Shown: positions 18,157 through 26,793 of the stretch, in pieces
How positions within the stretch are numbered: position 1 is the stretch's first letter
How the letters are laid out: each line of letters opens with the position of its first letter
DNA from: Ensifer sp. IC4062
GTDB lineage: Bacteria > Pseudomonadota > Alphaproteobacteria > Rhizobiales > Rhizobiaceae
DNA: 64,000 nucleotides
Reading direction: 5' to 3'
Assembly (NCBI RefSeq): GCF_020193575.1
Contig: NZ_JADYVD010000037.1
Location: 1 to 64,000 of the forward strand
Notes under the pieces: generated by a model
What the model saw: the letters and a program-made list of their open reading frames with translations, nothing else
Databases searched by the model: none
Told to the model about the DNA's origin: nothing
Translations under genes and position numbers: made by a program

Positions 18157-18588
18157 ATGCTGGCTTTTGAGAATGTGGCCGACGTCTTGGGTTTGCCGGC
18201 GAAGGAAGCGGCAGCGCGTTCTCCGCTCGGGCTGATTACCCGCATAGAGGGGGGGTTGCCCGTCGCGGCATTGGAGCGCGTGGTCCACCTTCTGGCTCCA
18301 AATGACAGCCAATTCAAGTATCGCTTGGTGCCGAAGGCGACCTATGAACGCCGAAAGGCGACGCTTCGGCTCTCGCCGGACGAGGGGATGCGCGTCGCGC
18401 GAGTCGCCAGGGTCTGGAATCTGGCACTGGATGTTTGGCAAAGCGAGGAGGAGGCCCGGGATTTCCTGTTTCGGCCCCACCCGATGCTCGAGGACAAACG
18501 TCCGATTGATGTGGTCATTCAGAGCGAGATCGGCGCCGAACTCGTCTTGGAAACCCTCGCAAGCCTGAAATACGGCAGCGCTGCGTGA
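18157..18588 (+). CDS. Antitoxin of Xre/MbcA/ParS type
   Basis: 143 residues. The N-terminal half is a degenerate Xre-like helix bundle (FENVADVLGLPAKEAA, PLGLITRIEGGLPVAALERVVHLLAP); the C-terminal half is the toxin-binding domain (LSPDEGMRVARVARVWNLALDVW, ARDFLFRPHPML, PIDVVIQSEIGAELVLETLASLKYG). It pairs with the RES toxin that starts inside its stop codon. By analogy it neutralises the toxin and represses the operon. The ATG at 18157 follows GGAGATGAACA. Confidence 0.88.
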   Translation: MLAFENVADVLGLPAKEAAARSPLGLITRIEGGLPVAALERVVHLLAPNDSQFKYRLVPKATYERRKATLRLSPDEGMRVARVARVWNLALDVWQSEEEARDFLFRPHPMLEDKRPIDVVIQSEIGAELVLETLASLKYGSAA

Positions 18589-19067
18589 GCGCCCAGATTC
18601 TTGAGCGCACGCTGACGGCATTTCGAACAGGCGACCCGAAAGGCACCTATCCCATCTTCGACGCAACCGGCTCGACGATTGCCCCGGGGCGCTGGAATAC
18701 TCCAGCAAGCCCGATCATCTACAGCAGCGAGCACTACTCAACGGCGGTGCTCGAAAAGTTGGTGCATGGCAGCGGTCGATTGCCGCCAAACCAGCACTAC
18801 GTGGAAATCACAATACCGCACGGCTTGACCTATGAGGTCTTTTCGCCGCCGGGCCTCCCAGGCTGGGACACGATGCCGCCAACAGTGAGCAAGGGATTTG
18901 GCGAGCGATGGTGCCTGGAACGGAGGAGCGTAATCTTGCTGGTCCCTAGTGTTGTCGCCCGGCTCGACCGCAATATTCTGATAAATCCAGCTCATGCGGA
19001 GTTCCCTGAAATTAGGGTCAGCCTTCATCAGCCGGTTTACTGGGATCGTCGCCTCTTCGGATCGTAA
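18585..19067 (+). CDS. RES-domain toxin
   Basis: 160 residues, GTG start overlapping the antitoxin TGA by 4 bases. The RES fold is shown by FRTGDPKGTYPIFDATGS, GRWNTPASPIIYSSEHYSTAVLEKLVH (Arg, Tyr and Glu expected at the NAD-binding site) and HQPVYWDRRLF. RES toxins degrade NAD or transfer ADP-ribose to a cell target. All expected parts are present, so the toxin may be active. The gene end overlaps the remnant of a tyrosine recombinase on the other strand. Confidence 0.87.
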   Translation: MSAQILERTLTAFRTGDPKGTYPIFDATGSTIAPGRWNTPASPIIYSSEHYSTAVLEKLVHGSGRLPPNQHYVEITIPHGLTYEVFSPPGLPGWDTMPPTVSKGFGERWCLERRSVILLVPSVVARLDRNILINPAHAEFPEIRVSLHQPVYWDRRLFGS

Positions 19068-19142
19068 CCAATGCGTCTTGCCTGTTTACGTTCAGCGTCA
19101 GTGCAATAGCTCGCCGCCTGCGTCACCGACTTTGCTTTTGTC
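19066..19142 (-). pseudogene. Second remnant of a tyrosine recombinase C-terminus
   Basis: The minus strand reads KSVTQAASYCTDAERKQARR, matching KSVTQAASYYNNAERKNGRA at the end of the integrase remnant 500 bases to the right. It carries the catalytic Tyr position in SYC/SYY. Only about 24 codons remain; similarity stops near 19142. It shows that two integrase copies once lay here. Confidence 0.6.
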
Positions 19143-19221
19143 GTTGGCAGGAACTCTATCCCGATTTCGCCATTGTTATCGATCAATTCCTCGGAATGAG
19201 GAATTCCAAGGAGGTGGGATC

Positions 19222-19572
19222 GTGGAGGTCAGCGCCAGTGACCGCGAACTTATCGCGGTGATGAGACAGTACTTTGCGGCCAAAGCCGAGCTGGAGAGCT
19301 TGAGAACACGATTGGAGGCGGCACGAAAGGCAGCCGGCGAGGCGATCGGCGTATTCTACGATCCCCGCCAGAACGCCGAGCACGCCGCCGACCTGCAACG
19401 CATGCATCGCTTGAAGGGCGAGATAGTCGCTCTGATGCATCGTGCTGAAGCTTGGTGGAAAGCAGCATCGGCCGCTGACAGGCGCGACAGATCGGAGGCG
19501 GAAGCAGAACCGGAAGAATGGCAGTCGTTTGAAAGGCGAGCCGATGCACTCTTCGGCCATAGTGACGTTTAG
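19222..19572 (+). CDS. Small coiled-coil protein, unknown function
   Basis: 116 residues from a GTG at 19222 with an excellent AAGGAGGTG six bases upstream, which decides the start. The protein is charged and helical, with heptad-like runs (ELIAVMRQYFAAKAELESLRTRLEAARKAAGE; LQRMHRLKGEIVALMHRAEAWW) and an acidic tail. It sits between the two integrase remnants, so it is probably island cargo. I do not recognise the family. Confidence 0.55.
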   Translation: MEVSASDRELIAVMRQYFAAKAELESLRTRLEAARKAAGEAIGVFYDPRQNAEHAADLQRMHRLKGEIVALMHRAEAWWKAASAADRRDRSEAEAEPEEWQSFERRADALFGHSDV

Positions 19573-20488
19573 ACGATCAGCCGGGCCGCCCGTCCATTCT
19601 TCCGTTCCGCGTTGTTGTAATAGCTCGCTGCCTGGGTCACTGACTTGTGCAGCGACTGCTGCATCGCCTCCGGCAGCGGAATGTCGCGGTTTGCTGCCTC
19701 GGTCAAATAGCCGGATCTTAAGCCATGGGCCGAAAACAGCGCCGGGTCGGGGCCGGTTTGCTGGCAGCGGCGCTTGAGGATCAGGTTGACCGATTGCGGC
19801 GTCAGCGCCCGTCGATCGATATTTTGCCACTGATCGATGCGCCGGAAAACCGGGCCCGATCGCGCACGTCGACCAGTCGATTGGAGGCGCATGTTTCGAG
19901 GAGCTTTGCGAGCACCTCGCCAGTGACTGCCTTCCTGCTCTTGCGTTGCCGGGGCCGGGCGCTCGCGCGAACGGCAAGCCGCAGCGCGGACTTGAGCGAT
20001 GGCGCGGCAAAAGCGCCGGTCAGACCGCGCCAGCGCGTGAGGATCGACCAGGAGGTCAGTCGCCGCCGCACCGTCCCTGGCGCGTGTGGGCCGTCGGCCC
20101 TGAGCAGGCGTTCGGCGCGCAATCCGACCTCGACGTCGGCCGGCATGCCGTGGGCCGGATCCTCGGCGCGCTTTGCAGGATCCCAGAGGTGATGGGCGAC
20201 GAATTTGAGCAGCAGACTTTCCGGCGCCGCCCAGGGGAGGGTGGAGCCGGTCGCCAGCCGGCACCAGGCCTCGAGGTAACCGAGGTCCGAGGCAAGCGCC
20301 CTGAGCGTGTTCTCGTCCATGCCTTCGGCGGCGAGATGTTTCAGCGTCGCGACGTCGTCATCGGTCAGAAGCGCGGCGAGCTGGTCACGCCGGTCGAACG
20401 GCAGGATGGCGTCAAGCGCATCGAGCTCTTCGGCGCGGCGATGCACCGCTTGGCTGTCCGAACCCGTTACTCTATGTTTGTCGATCAT
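19569..20488 (-). pseudogene. Tyrosine recombinase/phage-type integrase with internal deletion
   Basis: The N-terminal SAM-like and core-binding part is intact (LDAILPFDRRDQLAALLTDDDVATLKHLAAEGM; DLGYLEAWCRLATGSTLPW; APGTVRRRLTSW). After LVDVRDRA the frame breaks near 19860 and the central catalytic region, including the first catalytic Arg, is gone. The other frame resumes at FRRIDQWQNIDRRALTPQSV and keeps HGLRSGY and LHKSVTQAASYYNN, that is the His-x-x-Arg, second His and Tyr. A deletion plus frame change makes it inactive. It likely mobilised this toxin-rich island. Confidence 0.75.
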
Positions 20489-20558
20489 GGATTCAGCCTC
20501 CGACGCTCTTGTGGGCATTGCAGAAAATCCGCGTGTTCCGGAAAAGTGGAGCATTGGA

Positions 20559-20837
20559 ATGGCGTCTGTCGTCACCGCTGCGGCGGTTTCCAGGAATTTC
20601 GGAGCCTATCAGGATGCCGCCGTGCGCGAGCCGGTGATCATCACCGAGAATGGCCGGCCGCGCACCGTGCTCATCGCCTATGAGGACTATCTGCGGCTGT
20701 CGCGCCGCGATCGCCGCGTCGAGGCGACGGCGGACGTGAGCGACGCCGATCTCGCCGCTATCGAGAAGGCGGATATGGAGCCGAGCCTCGATCATCGCAA
20801 TGCCGAACTGCTGACGGACAAGCATGCTGCCGACTGA
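20559..20837 (+). CDS. Phd/YefM-type antitoxin, apparently orphan
   Basis: 92 residues. VVTAAAVSRNFGAYQDAAVREPVIITENGRPRTVLIAYEDYLRL is the DNA-binding/dimer domain of type II antitoxins; the acidic C-terminus (VSDADLAAIEKADMEP) is the usual toxin-embracing tail. ATG 20559 was chosen at the start of the conserved fold, with GTGGAG upstream. A following gene seems to begin at 20824 (ATGCTGCCG) but loses any toxin-like sequence within a few codons, so the partner toxin appears deleted. Confidence 0.7.
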   Translation: MASVVTAAAVSRNFGAYQDAAVREPVIITENGRPRTVLIAYEDYLRLSRRDRRVEATADVSDADLAAIEKADMEPSLDHRNAELLTDKHAAD

Positions 20838-20890
20838 AGTCTTCGGTGATCATGCTGCTTGCGGCGGCTGTGGGTGCAACGGATGCAATG

Positions 20891-21277
20891 TCATGCCGCC
20901 TCGATGTCCGTGCGCGAGAAATCATCGCCTTTGTAGAGGAGCGGTTCATTGCGTGTCTTGGCGAGCGCATAGGAGAAACAGTCGCCATAGTTCAGACCGG
21001 CCGGATGTCGGCCTTTGCCGTAGCTGCGCCAGGCTCGCCTTGCGACGGCGATCTGTTCCGCGTCGACAGCGACGATTTCGACACCCGCCTTGTGGAGCCA
21101 TAGATCGAGCTCGGCCGCTCCTGCCTCGCCGAGGCGCGCCTCGATGACAATGGCGAGTTCAAGGATTGTCGCGGCGGAGATGAAGCGCCGTGGAGCATCG
21201 ACGACTTTCTGTTCGCAGGTTTCGGCTTCCGGCTCGTCGAAGGCGATCGCGACGATGGCGGAGGTGTCGATGACCAT
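20891..21277 (-). CDS. vapC: PIN-domain ribonuclease toxin VapC
   Basis: 128 residues. The four PIN acidic positions are visible: [15 protein letters not shown], the ISAATILELAIVIEAR Glu, LNYGDCFSYALAK Asp, and the late LLYKGDDFSRTDI Asp. VapC toxins cleave tRNA or rRNA using Mg. The start overlaps the vapB stop by one base (TGATG), typical of the pair. Nothing suggests damage. Confidence 0.9.
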   Translation of the reverse strand: MVIDTSAIVAIAFDEPEAETCEQKVVDAPRRFISAATILELAIVIEARLGEAGAAELDLWLHKAGVEIVAVDAEQIAVARRAWRSYGKGRHPAGLNYGDCFSYALAKTRNEPLLYKGDDFSRTDIEAA

Positions 21278-21531
21278 CAGCTGGGGAGCCCATTTTCGTC
21301 ATATCCCAAAATCTCGTCGGCAGAGCGGTTGTCGACAACCGGCAGCCTCGCCCAACGTTTACGGCTGGCGGCAAGCTCCTCGAGGAGGACATCGCGATTT
21401 CCGGCATTCGCGAGCCGCCGCAGCCGTTCCTCCAGCGCCCGGCGGGTCGCCATGGTAATGGTCTCGCCGGTTTTCTCGGCCAGTGCCTTGGCAAGCCGTT
21501 CCGTCTCTAGATCTTTAATGCTGAGAGCCAT
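21277..21531 (-). CDS. vapB: VapB-type antitoxin, Rv0623/PSK family
   Basis: 84 residues. [37 protein letters not shown] is the ribbon-helix-helix-like N-terminus of the PSK-type VapB family; the C-terminus ([16 protein letters not shown]) is the conserved toxin-binding end. Just upstream on the minus strand AGGAACCA occurs twice in tandem and contains the ribosome-binding site, a plausible operator for autorepression. Confidence 0.88.
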   Translation of the reverse strand: MALSIKDLETERLAKALAEKTGETITMATRRALEERLRRLANAGNRDVLLEELAASRKRWARLPVVDNRSADEILGYDENGLPS

Positions 21532-21716
21532 TTTTGGTTCCTTGGTTCCTAATCATCTATATTCTACCTCGTCCCGGTGTCGGCGCAAGCGCCGTGGCGT
21601 GGTATCTGGCGGAAACCGTCCGAGGTTCGAGCGCTAGAGCCGGTTCGCCACGTCTCGGTTTTAGCGAGCCGATCTAGGACCTCGTGCGGTGCCGATGCCG
21701 AAAAACGGAGGCCAGC

Positions 21717-22209
21717 ATGTCGGGTCACCCTCATCATCATGGTCGTGACTACCATCACGCAGAGGACCGGTGGAAACATAACGGCGTTCGCGTCATCAAG
21801 GGGGACCAACTCGATGACAACACGGCCCAGACTCCCGGCATGTATCGGGCCAGGCGGCCATCAATCAAGCGCGTGTGGGCGCCCAGAAGATCTGGGCGAG
21901 CCCAATGCCAAGACCGGCGTGCATCACCATGGTCCGCTCGAAAGCGTAATCTTTGTCGTTCGCGGCAAGGCGCGCATGCGTTGGGGTGACAGGCTCGAAT
22001 ACGTCGCGGAAGCCGGCCCAGGCGACTTCATCTACGTACCACCCTTTGTGGCACACCAAGAAATCAATGCCGATCCCCACAACGTGCTCGAATGCGTGCT
22101 GGTGCGATCCGACAACGAGGCGGTGGTGGTCAATATCACCGATGTCGATCCGGTGGAAAAGCCGGAGGAAGTCTATTGGGTCGATCCAATCCACAAACAT
22201 CCAGGCTGA
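21717..22209 (+). pseudogene. Cupin-domain protein with frameshifts
   Basis: Three frames are needed to follow one protein: MSGHPHHHGRDYHHAEDRWK...TPGMYRA (21717 to about 21850), then GQAAINQARVGAQKIWA (about 21850-21895), then NAKTGVHHHGPLESVIFVVRGK...GPGDFIYVPPFVAHQEIN to the stop at 22209. The last part holds the cupin metal ligands (HHHG...E and a later His). A short deletion also seems present before NAKTG. A good ribosome-binding site (CGGAGG) precedes 21717. The shifts kill the gene unless they are sequence errors. Confidence 0.7.
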
Positions 22210-22434
22210 CCGTTTGGGAGCCTCTGTTTCGCTCGGCGGGACGGACTTCGCTTCACGTTGCCTTGCAGTGCGCGTCGTCGGAAAGCGCTATGGAAGTCGA
22301 CCGCTTGCGCCAGGATGCCCGCGTTCCTTGAGGATCGGCAACGAACTGGCGGACAGGCGCTGATGCCCCGGAGCGGTTGTCGTCCATAACCGCTTGATTC
22401 AGCCTCCAAGATACCGACACGGGGCTTTCATTGC

Positions 22435-23358
22435 TCAATCGGATCCACCCGGCGGCATGCCCCTGATGAAGTCGATGAAGGCCCGCAGGGGCGTGGGCAC
22501 CAGCCGGCGCCCGGGGTAGTAGAGGAAGGGCCCGGAAAAGCTCAGCCACCACGGCTCCAGTACGGGCTCCAGCGCTCCGCTTTGGAAGTGCGGACGCAGC
22601 CAGTCCTCGAAGATCGAGACGATGCCGGTTCCGGCAATCGCCGCTGCGATGCCGAGATCCGAGCCACCGCCCGCCTGCACCACGAGGGATGTGGGCGGGT
22701 CAATCGCGACGGCCTCGCCGTCGCGCTCGAACTCCCAGGGACTGATTGGCCGGCCGGCGAAACGGCCGCGGATACAGCTGTGAGAAAGCAGGTCGCGCGG
22801 ATGCTGCGGCCTGCCGTGCACATCAAGGTAGGCTGGCGAGGCGCCGCTCGCATAGCGCTGGATGCGAGGCCCGATCGGCACGGCGATCATGTCTTGCTGC
22901 AGCCGTTCGTCGTAGCGGATCCCGGCGTCGCAGCCCGCGGCGATGACGTCGACAAAACTCTCGTCGGTCATGATTTCCAGCCGGATGTCGGGATAGGCGG
23001 CGAGGAAGGCCGGCACGATATCCGGCAGCACAAGCCGCGCGGCGCTCACCGGCACGTTGAGTTTCAGCGTGCCCGCCGGGCGGTCGCGAAAGTCGCGGGC
23101 GAAATCGAGCGCGGCATTGATCTCGCCGAATGCCGGTCCGAGCCGCTCCATCAGCCCCCGGCCAGCCTCGGTCGTCACCACGCTGCGGGTGGTGCGGTTG
23201 AGAAGCCTGACGCCGAGCTCCGCCTCGAGGCGCCGCACGGCGTCGCTCAGTGCCGAGGCGCTGATGTCGCTCGTCCGGGCCGCCTCCCGGAACCCCCCGG
23301 CCCGAGCCACCTTCATGAAAGCGCCCACATCCGCCATGTCGGGCCTGTCACGTTCCAT
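22435..23358 (-). CDS. LysR-family transcriptional regulator
   Basis: 307 residues. N-terminal helix-turn-helix: FMKVARAGGFREAARTSDISASALSDAVRRLEAELGVRLLNRTTRSV; then an effector domain with LKLNVPVSAARLVLPDIVPAFLAAYPDIRLEI and CDAGIRYDERLQQDMIAVPIG. The ATG at 23358 follows GGAGCGGGA. It is divergent from the aldo/keto reductase with 117 bases between; LysR proteins usually control the divergent neighbour and themselves. Confidence 0.9.
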   Translation of the reverse strand: MERDRPDMADVGAFMKVARAGGFREAARTSDISASALSDAVRRLEAELGVRLLNRTTRSVVTTEAGRGLMERLGPAFGEINAALDFARDFRDRPAGTLKLNVPVSAARLVLPDIVPAFLAAYPDIRLEIMTDESFVDVIAAGCDAGIRYDERLQQDMIAVPIGPRIQRYASGASPAYLDVHGRPQHPRDLLSHSCIRGRFAGRPISPWEFERDGEAVAIDPPTSLVVQAGGGSDLGIAAAIAGTGIVSIFEDWLRPHFQSGALEPVLEPWWLSFSGPFLYYPGRRLVPTPLRAFIDFIRGMPPGGSD

Positions 23359-23475
23359 ATTCCCGCTCCTTCCAATTGTCCGGCCTGTCGTACAGCCTGT
23401 CCGGATTGTAGCTGATTGTCCTACCAACGGAACAGGCTTAATCCCGTTTTCGTGGCTCAAAACGGAGATCAGCGT

Positions 23476-24345
23476 ATGTCCAGTATTGCAAAATCAGGAA
23501 CTTTCATGCTCGGCGACCGGGCGGTGAACCGGCTCGGCTATGGGGCGATGCAGCTCGCCGGCAAGGGCGTTTTCGGTCCGCCGCGGGATCGCGGGGAAGC
23601 CGTCGCGGTCCTGCGCGAAGCGGTTGAGAACGGCGTCAACCACATCGACACCAGCGATTTCTATGGCCCGCACGTGACGAACGAGATCATACGGGAAGCG
23701 CTCCACCCCTACCGGGACGACCTCGTCATCGTCACCAAGGTGGGCGCCAGGCGCGGCGCGGATGCTTCATGGATCCCGGCCTTCACGAAGGAGGAACTGA
23801 CGCAGGCCGTGCAGGATAATCTGCGGAATCTCGGACTTGACGTGATCAACGTCGTGAACCTCCGCGCCATGTTCAGCGTGCACGGTCCGGCCGAAGGTTC
23901 GATCGAGGAGCCGCTCACGGTGCTGGCCGACCTCAAGCGTCAGGGGCTGATCCGGCATATCGGCCTTTCCAACGTGACCACAAGACAAGTCGAGGAAGGC
24001 TGCAGGATCACGGAGATCGTCTGCGTGCAGAACATGTACAATCTCGCCAACCGCAGCGACGATGCCATGATCGACCGGCTCGCCGCGGAAGGCACCGCCT
24101 ATGTGCCCTTCTTCCCGCTCGGCGGCTTTTCGCCCCTGCAATCCTCGACGCTGTTGGACGTGGCTGCCCGGCTCGGCGCAACGTCGATGCAGGTGGCGCT
24201 CGCCTGGCTGCTGAAACGCGCGCCAAACATCCTGCTGATCCCCGGCACCTCCTCGCGCGTGCATCTGAGAGAGAACCTCGCCGCTGCCGAAGTCGATCTC
24301 CCGGCAGGGGCGATGGCCGAACTCGACGTAATGGTGCCCGCCTGA
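23476..24345 (+). CDS. Aldo/keto reductase family oxidoreductase
   Basis: 289 residues, NADPH-dependent TIM-barrel reductase. Seen: NHIDTSDFYGP (Asp and Tyr of the tetrad), VIVTKVGARR (Lys), GLIRHIGLSNVT, and NILLIPGTSSRVHLRENL (cofactor binding). The position of the usual catalytic His reads VVNLRAMFSV, as in the pyridoxal-reductase-like branch, so the substrate may be a small aldehyde. The ATG at 23476 was chosen by ribosome-binding site CGGAGATC. It is probably controlled by the divergent LysR. A strong terminator follows. Confidence 0.88.
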   Translation: MSSIAKSGTFMLGDRAVNRLGYGAMQLAGKGVFGPPRDRGEAVAVLREAVENGVNHIDTSDFYGPHVTNEIIREALHPYRDDLVIVTKVGARRGADASWIPAFTKEELTQAVQDNLRNLGLDVINVVNLRAMFSVHGPAEGSIEEPLTVLADLKRQGLIRHIGLSNVTTRQVEEGCRITEIVCVQNMYNLANRSDDAMIDRLAAEGTAYVPFFPLGGFSPLQSSTLLDVAARLGATSMQVALAWLLKRAPNILLIPGTSSRVHLRENLAAAEVDLPAGAMAELDVMVPA

Positions 24346-24715
24346 AGGTGAACCTGCAAATGGACCAAGGCGCGGCGGGCGACCGCCGCGCCCGCCTTTT
24401 GTACCGGCCGAGCCTGCGGCAGCGGCGGGGAAACCTCAGGCGGCCATTCTGGACGGTCGAAACGGAAAACTGGACTTTGACCCATGGTCGGTGCTGCCCG
24501 AGGCCGACTTGTGAGCCGTCGGCTAAAGCCTGCTTCGGATGGAAAGAGCCGATCTGCCGATGATGCGCTCCAGTAGGAGTTGCAGTCTATTGCCCCGGAC
24601 ATCGCGCCGTGCCGCCGGCGCTGCCTTTCTCGACGTTCACTCGACGAAGCAGGTATCGCGGCCAATCGTAGTTCTCGCCGCCAATTGTAACAAACGATGT
24701 TGCAAATAAAACTGC
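24346..24715. other. Intergenic stretch before the LysR remnant
   Basis: 370 bases. Apart from the terminator at its left end I see no gene. The missing N-terminal third of the following LysR gene would be expected here, but no helix-turn-helix sequence is readable in any frame, so it was replaced, not just frameshifted. Confidence 0.45.
24369..24400 (+). terminator. Rho-independent terminator after the aldo/keto reductase
   Basis: A perfect stem GCGCGGCGG/CCGCCGCGC with a four-base loop (24370-24391) is followed by CCGCCTTTT. It lies 24 bases after the stop codon. Confidence 0.8.
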
Positions 24716-25369
24716 ATGCTCTATGCTCGCAAGGGCGCAGCCCGGCTGCTGCTGCGCCACGTCGTGCCGGTGTACCTGGCGCGATATCCGGGCGTCGAGC
24801 TCGACCTCGTCAGCGAAGGGCGGCTTGTCGATATCGTGGATCTAGGGTTCGACGCCGGCGTGCGGCTCGCCGACGCCGTGACACAGGACATGATCGCGGT
24901 GAGGATCAGCAACGATCTACGCTTCCTCGCCGTCGCCGGTCCAGACTATGTGAGCCGTTTCGGCAAACCCGTTGTTCCGGACGATTTGCGTCGACATCGC
25001 TGCATCCGCCAGCGCCTGCCAAGCGGCAAGCGCTACCGCTGGGAGTTTGAGAAGCGAGGCCAGGAAATCGTCGTCGATCCTCCAGGTAACCTGACGCTCG
25101 ACGACAACGACCTGATGGTCGAAGCGGCCGCCGATGGCTTGGGCATCGCCTATGTGCCGGAAACGGCCGCAAGCGACCTTCTGGCCGCGGGCCACCTCAT
25201 TGCGGTGCTTGAAGACTGGTGCCCGCCGTTCTCCGGCCTGATTCTCTACTATCCCGGGCATCGCCATGTTCCGGCGGCATTGCGCGCGCTCATCGACCTG
25301 CTGAGGGAACCCGACACGAAGACCGCCATCGACGCGGCGATGGCGACCCATCGGCAGCGGGAAATCTAG
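24716..25369 (+). pseudogene. LysR regulator lacking its DNA-binding domain
   Basis: 217 codons covering only the effector half: ARLLLRHVVPVYLARYPGVELDLV, VDIVDLGFDAGVRLADAVTQDMIAV, RRHRCIRQRLPSGKRYRWEFE and the closing FSGLILYYPGHRHVPAALRALIDLL. A LysR needs about 90 more residues at the front for the helix-turn-helix, and they are absent. Its sequence parallels the intact regulator at 22435-23358. An expressed inhibitor fragment is conceivable but there is no evident ribosome-binding site. Confidence 0.75.
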
Positions 25370-25513
25370 CCCGCGACGAGGACCCGCCGTTGGGCCAGAT
25401 CGGTGAATGGCGCACGAGGAGGATTCCAAACGCATTCCCGTCGCGCAAGAACCTTGTCTACCCCCAAGGTGGTGCGGTCCGAACCGCCCAATCCCCGTTA
25501 CAGCAGTTGCTGA

Positions 25514-26509
25514 TTAGGCTCTCTGCTGAAAGTATCGGAGTGCTGGCGAAATGAACTCCGGATTTTCCCAGGTTGCATAACGCGCGCGAAGGAGCGATGG
25601 AAGACTGGCGGTCTCGGGACCAGCCTCGGCGAGCATTTCACGCACCGTTTGGAAATAGCCAAGCACGGCCTCAGGAAGCTCGGCGCCGCCGAGATTTCCA
25701 TGCCCCGGCACAATCAGGCGCGGCTGCAACCGCATCATATCGTTGAGAGCGGTTTCCCACTTTGCAACGTCAATGTCGCCGGCACCGATCATAGGCGGGA
25801 AGAACGGGACGATCGGAAACATCCGCTCTTCGAGAAGGTCTCCCGCGAACAGGATGCGCTCCTGAGGCAAGAAGACGATCTGATCCCCCGGAGAATGGGT
25901 GGTGCCCCAGGTCCTTAGCCGGACCTCACGGCTGCCGAGATCGATCACGGTCTCGGCAGTGTCGTATGTCTCATGCGGTGGCGTCAGTTTGATCCCATCC
26001 AGCAGATGCTTCTGCCCGTCCGGCAGAATGCCGGCTTTGAAGCCGTCCAGCAAGATCTGACCCGAGCGCTGTAGAAAGTCCCGTTGCGCACTGTTGTAGT
26101 AGATGCGTGCGTCGCTCCTGAACACTTGGGCACCGAAGCCGTGTTCCGGATGTGCGTGGGTGACCGTCAGGATGATCCGGCGCCCCGGTGCGAGTTCCCG
26201 CGTCAGGCGCAGAACATTCTCGGCGCTCTCGATACCAAGACCGCAATCAACCACCAGTACGCTTTCTGTACCGACGATGGTTCCGATATTCGGAACGAGC
26301 GGGATGCGCTTGTCGGGCACAAGAAAGGCACCTGGCGCGATCTCCGCCGGAAAACGCGTATCCACAGTCGGCAGGGGCCGCGCGGGCGGTGACAAGGTGG
26401 CCTGCTCTTGAGCGCTTGCGGGGATCGGAACCATTCCCGCCAGTCCAGCCAGGACCGTCAGCTTCAGCAAATCGCGTCTGTCTGCGTATGCTGCTTTTTC
26501 ACTCTCCAT
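25514..26509 (-). CDS. Exported metallo-beta-lactamase-fold hydrolase
   Basis: 331 residues. The N-terminus RRDLLKLTVLAGLAGMVPIPASA looks like a Tat/Sec export signal. Metal motif THAHPEHGFG follows the HxHxxH pattern with Glu in place of the usual Asp; GTTHSPGDQIVFLPQERILFAGDLLEE and LIVPGHGNLGG supply the remaining His/Asp ligands. Members include quinoprotein-associated and SoxH-like hydrolases of unclear substrate. ATG 26509 has GGAGAG seven bases upstream. The next genes upstream on the same strand are a tautomerase and an SDR, suggesting one operon. Confidence 0.8.
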   Translation of the reverse strand: MESEKAAYADRRDLLKLTVLAGLAGMVPIPASAQEQATLSPPARPLPTVDTRFPAEIAPGAFLVPDKRIPLVPNIGTIVGTESVLVVDCGLGIESAENVLRLTRELAPGRRIILTVTHAHPEHGFGAQVFRSDARIYYNSAQRDFLQRSGQILLDGFKAGILPDGQKHLLDGIKLTPPHETYDTAETVIDLGSREVRLRTWGTTHSPGDQIVFLPQERILFAGDLLEERMFPIVPFFPPMIGAGDIDVAKWETALNDMMRLQPRLIVPGHGNLGGAELPEAVLGYFQTVREMLAEAGPETASLPSLLRARYATWENPEFISPALRYFQQRA

Positions 26510-26551
26510 CACACGTCTCTCCATGTTCAGCAGTTCTATATCGAAACGGCG

Positions 26552-26764
26552 TCAGCCCTTGGCCCGGTACTCTTCCGGCATGATGAAGACCTCGTCCGCA
26601 CGTCCGTATCCCCCATCGGGCACTTCCTCGATCAGGACCATCGTGGTCGGACGAACAACCTCCCCGAAGTAGCCGACCATGAGTTCGGTCGTCTTGTGGA
26701 TCAGCTCTTCCTTCTGCGCCGTCGAAAGCGAGGCCTGGGGCAGTTTGTAGTTCGCGAAAGGCAT
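26552..26764 (-). CDS. 4-oxalocrotonate tautomerase-family protein
   Basis: 70 residues. After Met removal the N-terminal Pro (PFANYKLPQ) would be the catalytic base; ELIHKTTELMVGYFGEV and TTMVLIEEVPDGGYGRADEV match the small tautomerase fold, though slightly longer than classic 62-residue members. Located between the MBL-fold hydrolase and the SDR on the same strand, so likely co-expressed. Substrate unknown. Confidence 0.82.
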   Translation of the reverse strand: MPFANYKLPQASLSTAQKEELIHKTTELMVGYFGEVVRPTTMVLIEEVPDGGYGRADEVFIMPEEYRAKG

Positions 26765-26793
26765 GGTGTGTTCCTCGGATTTGAGGGTTGCGA

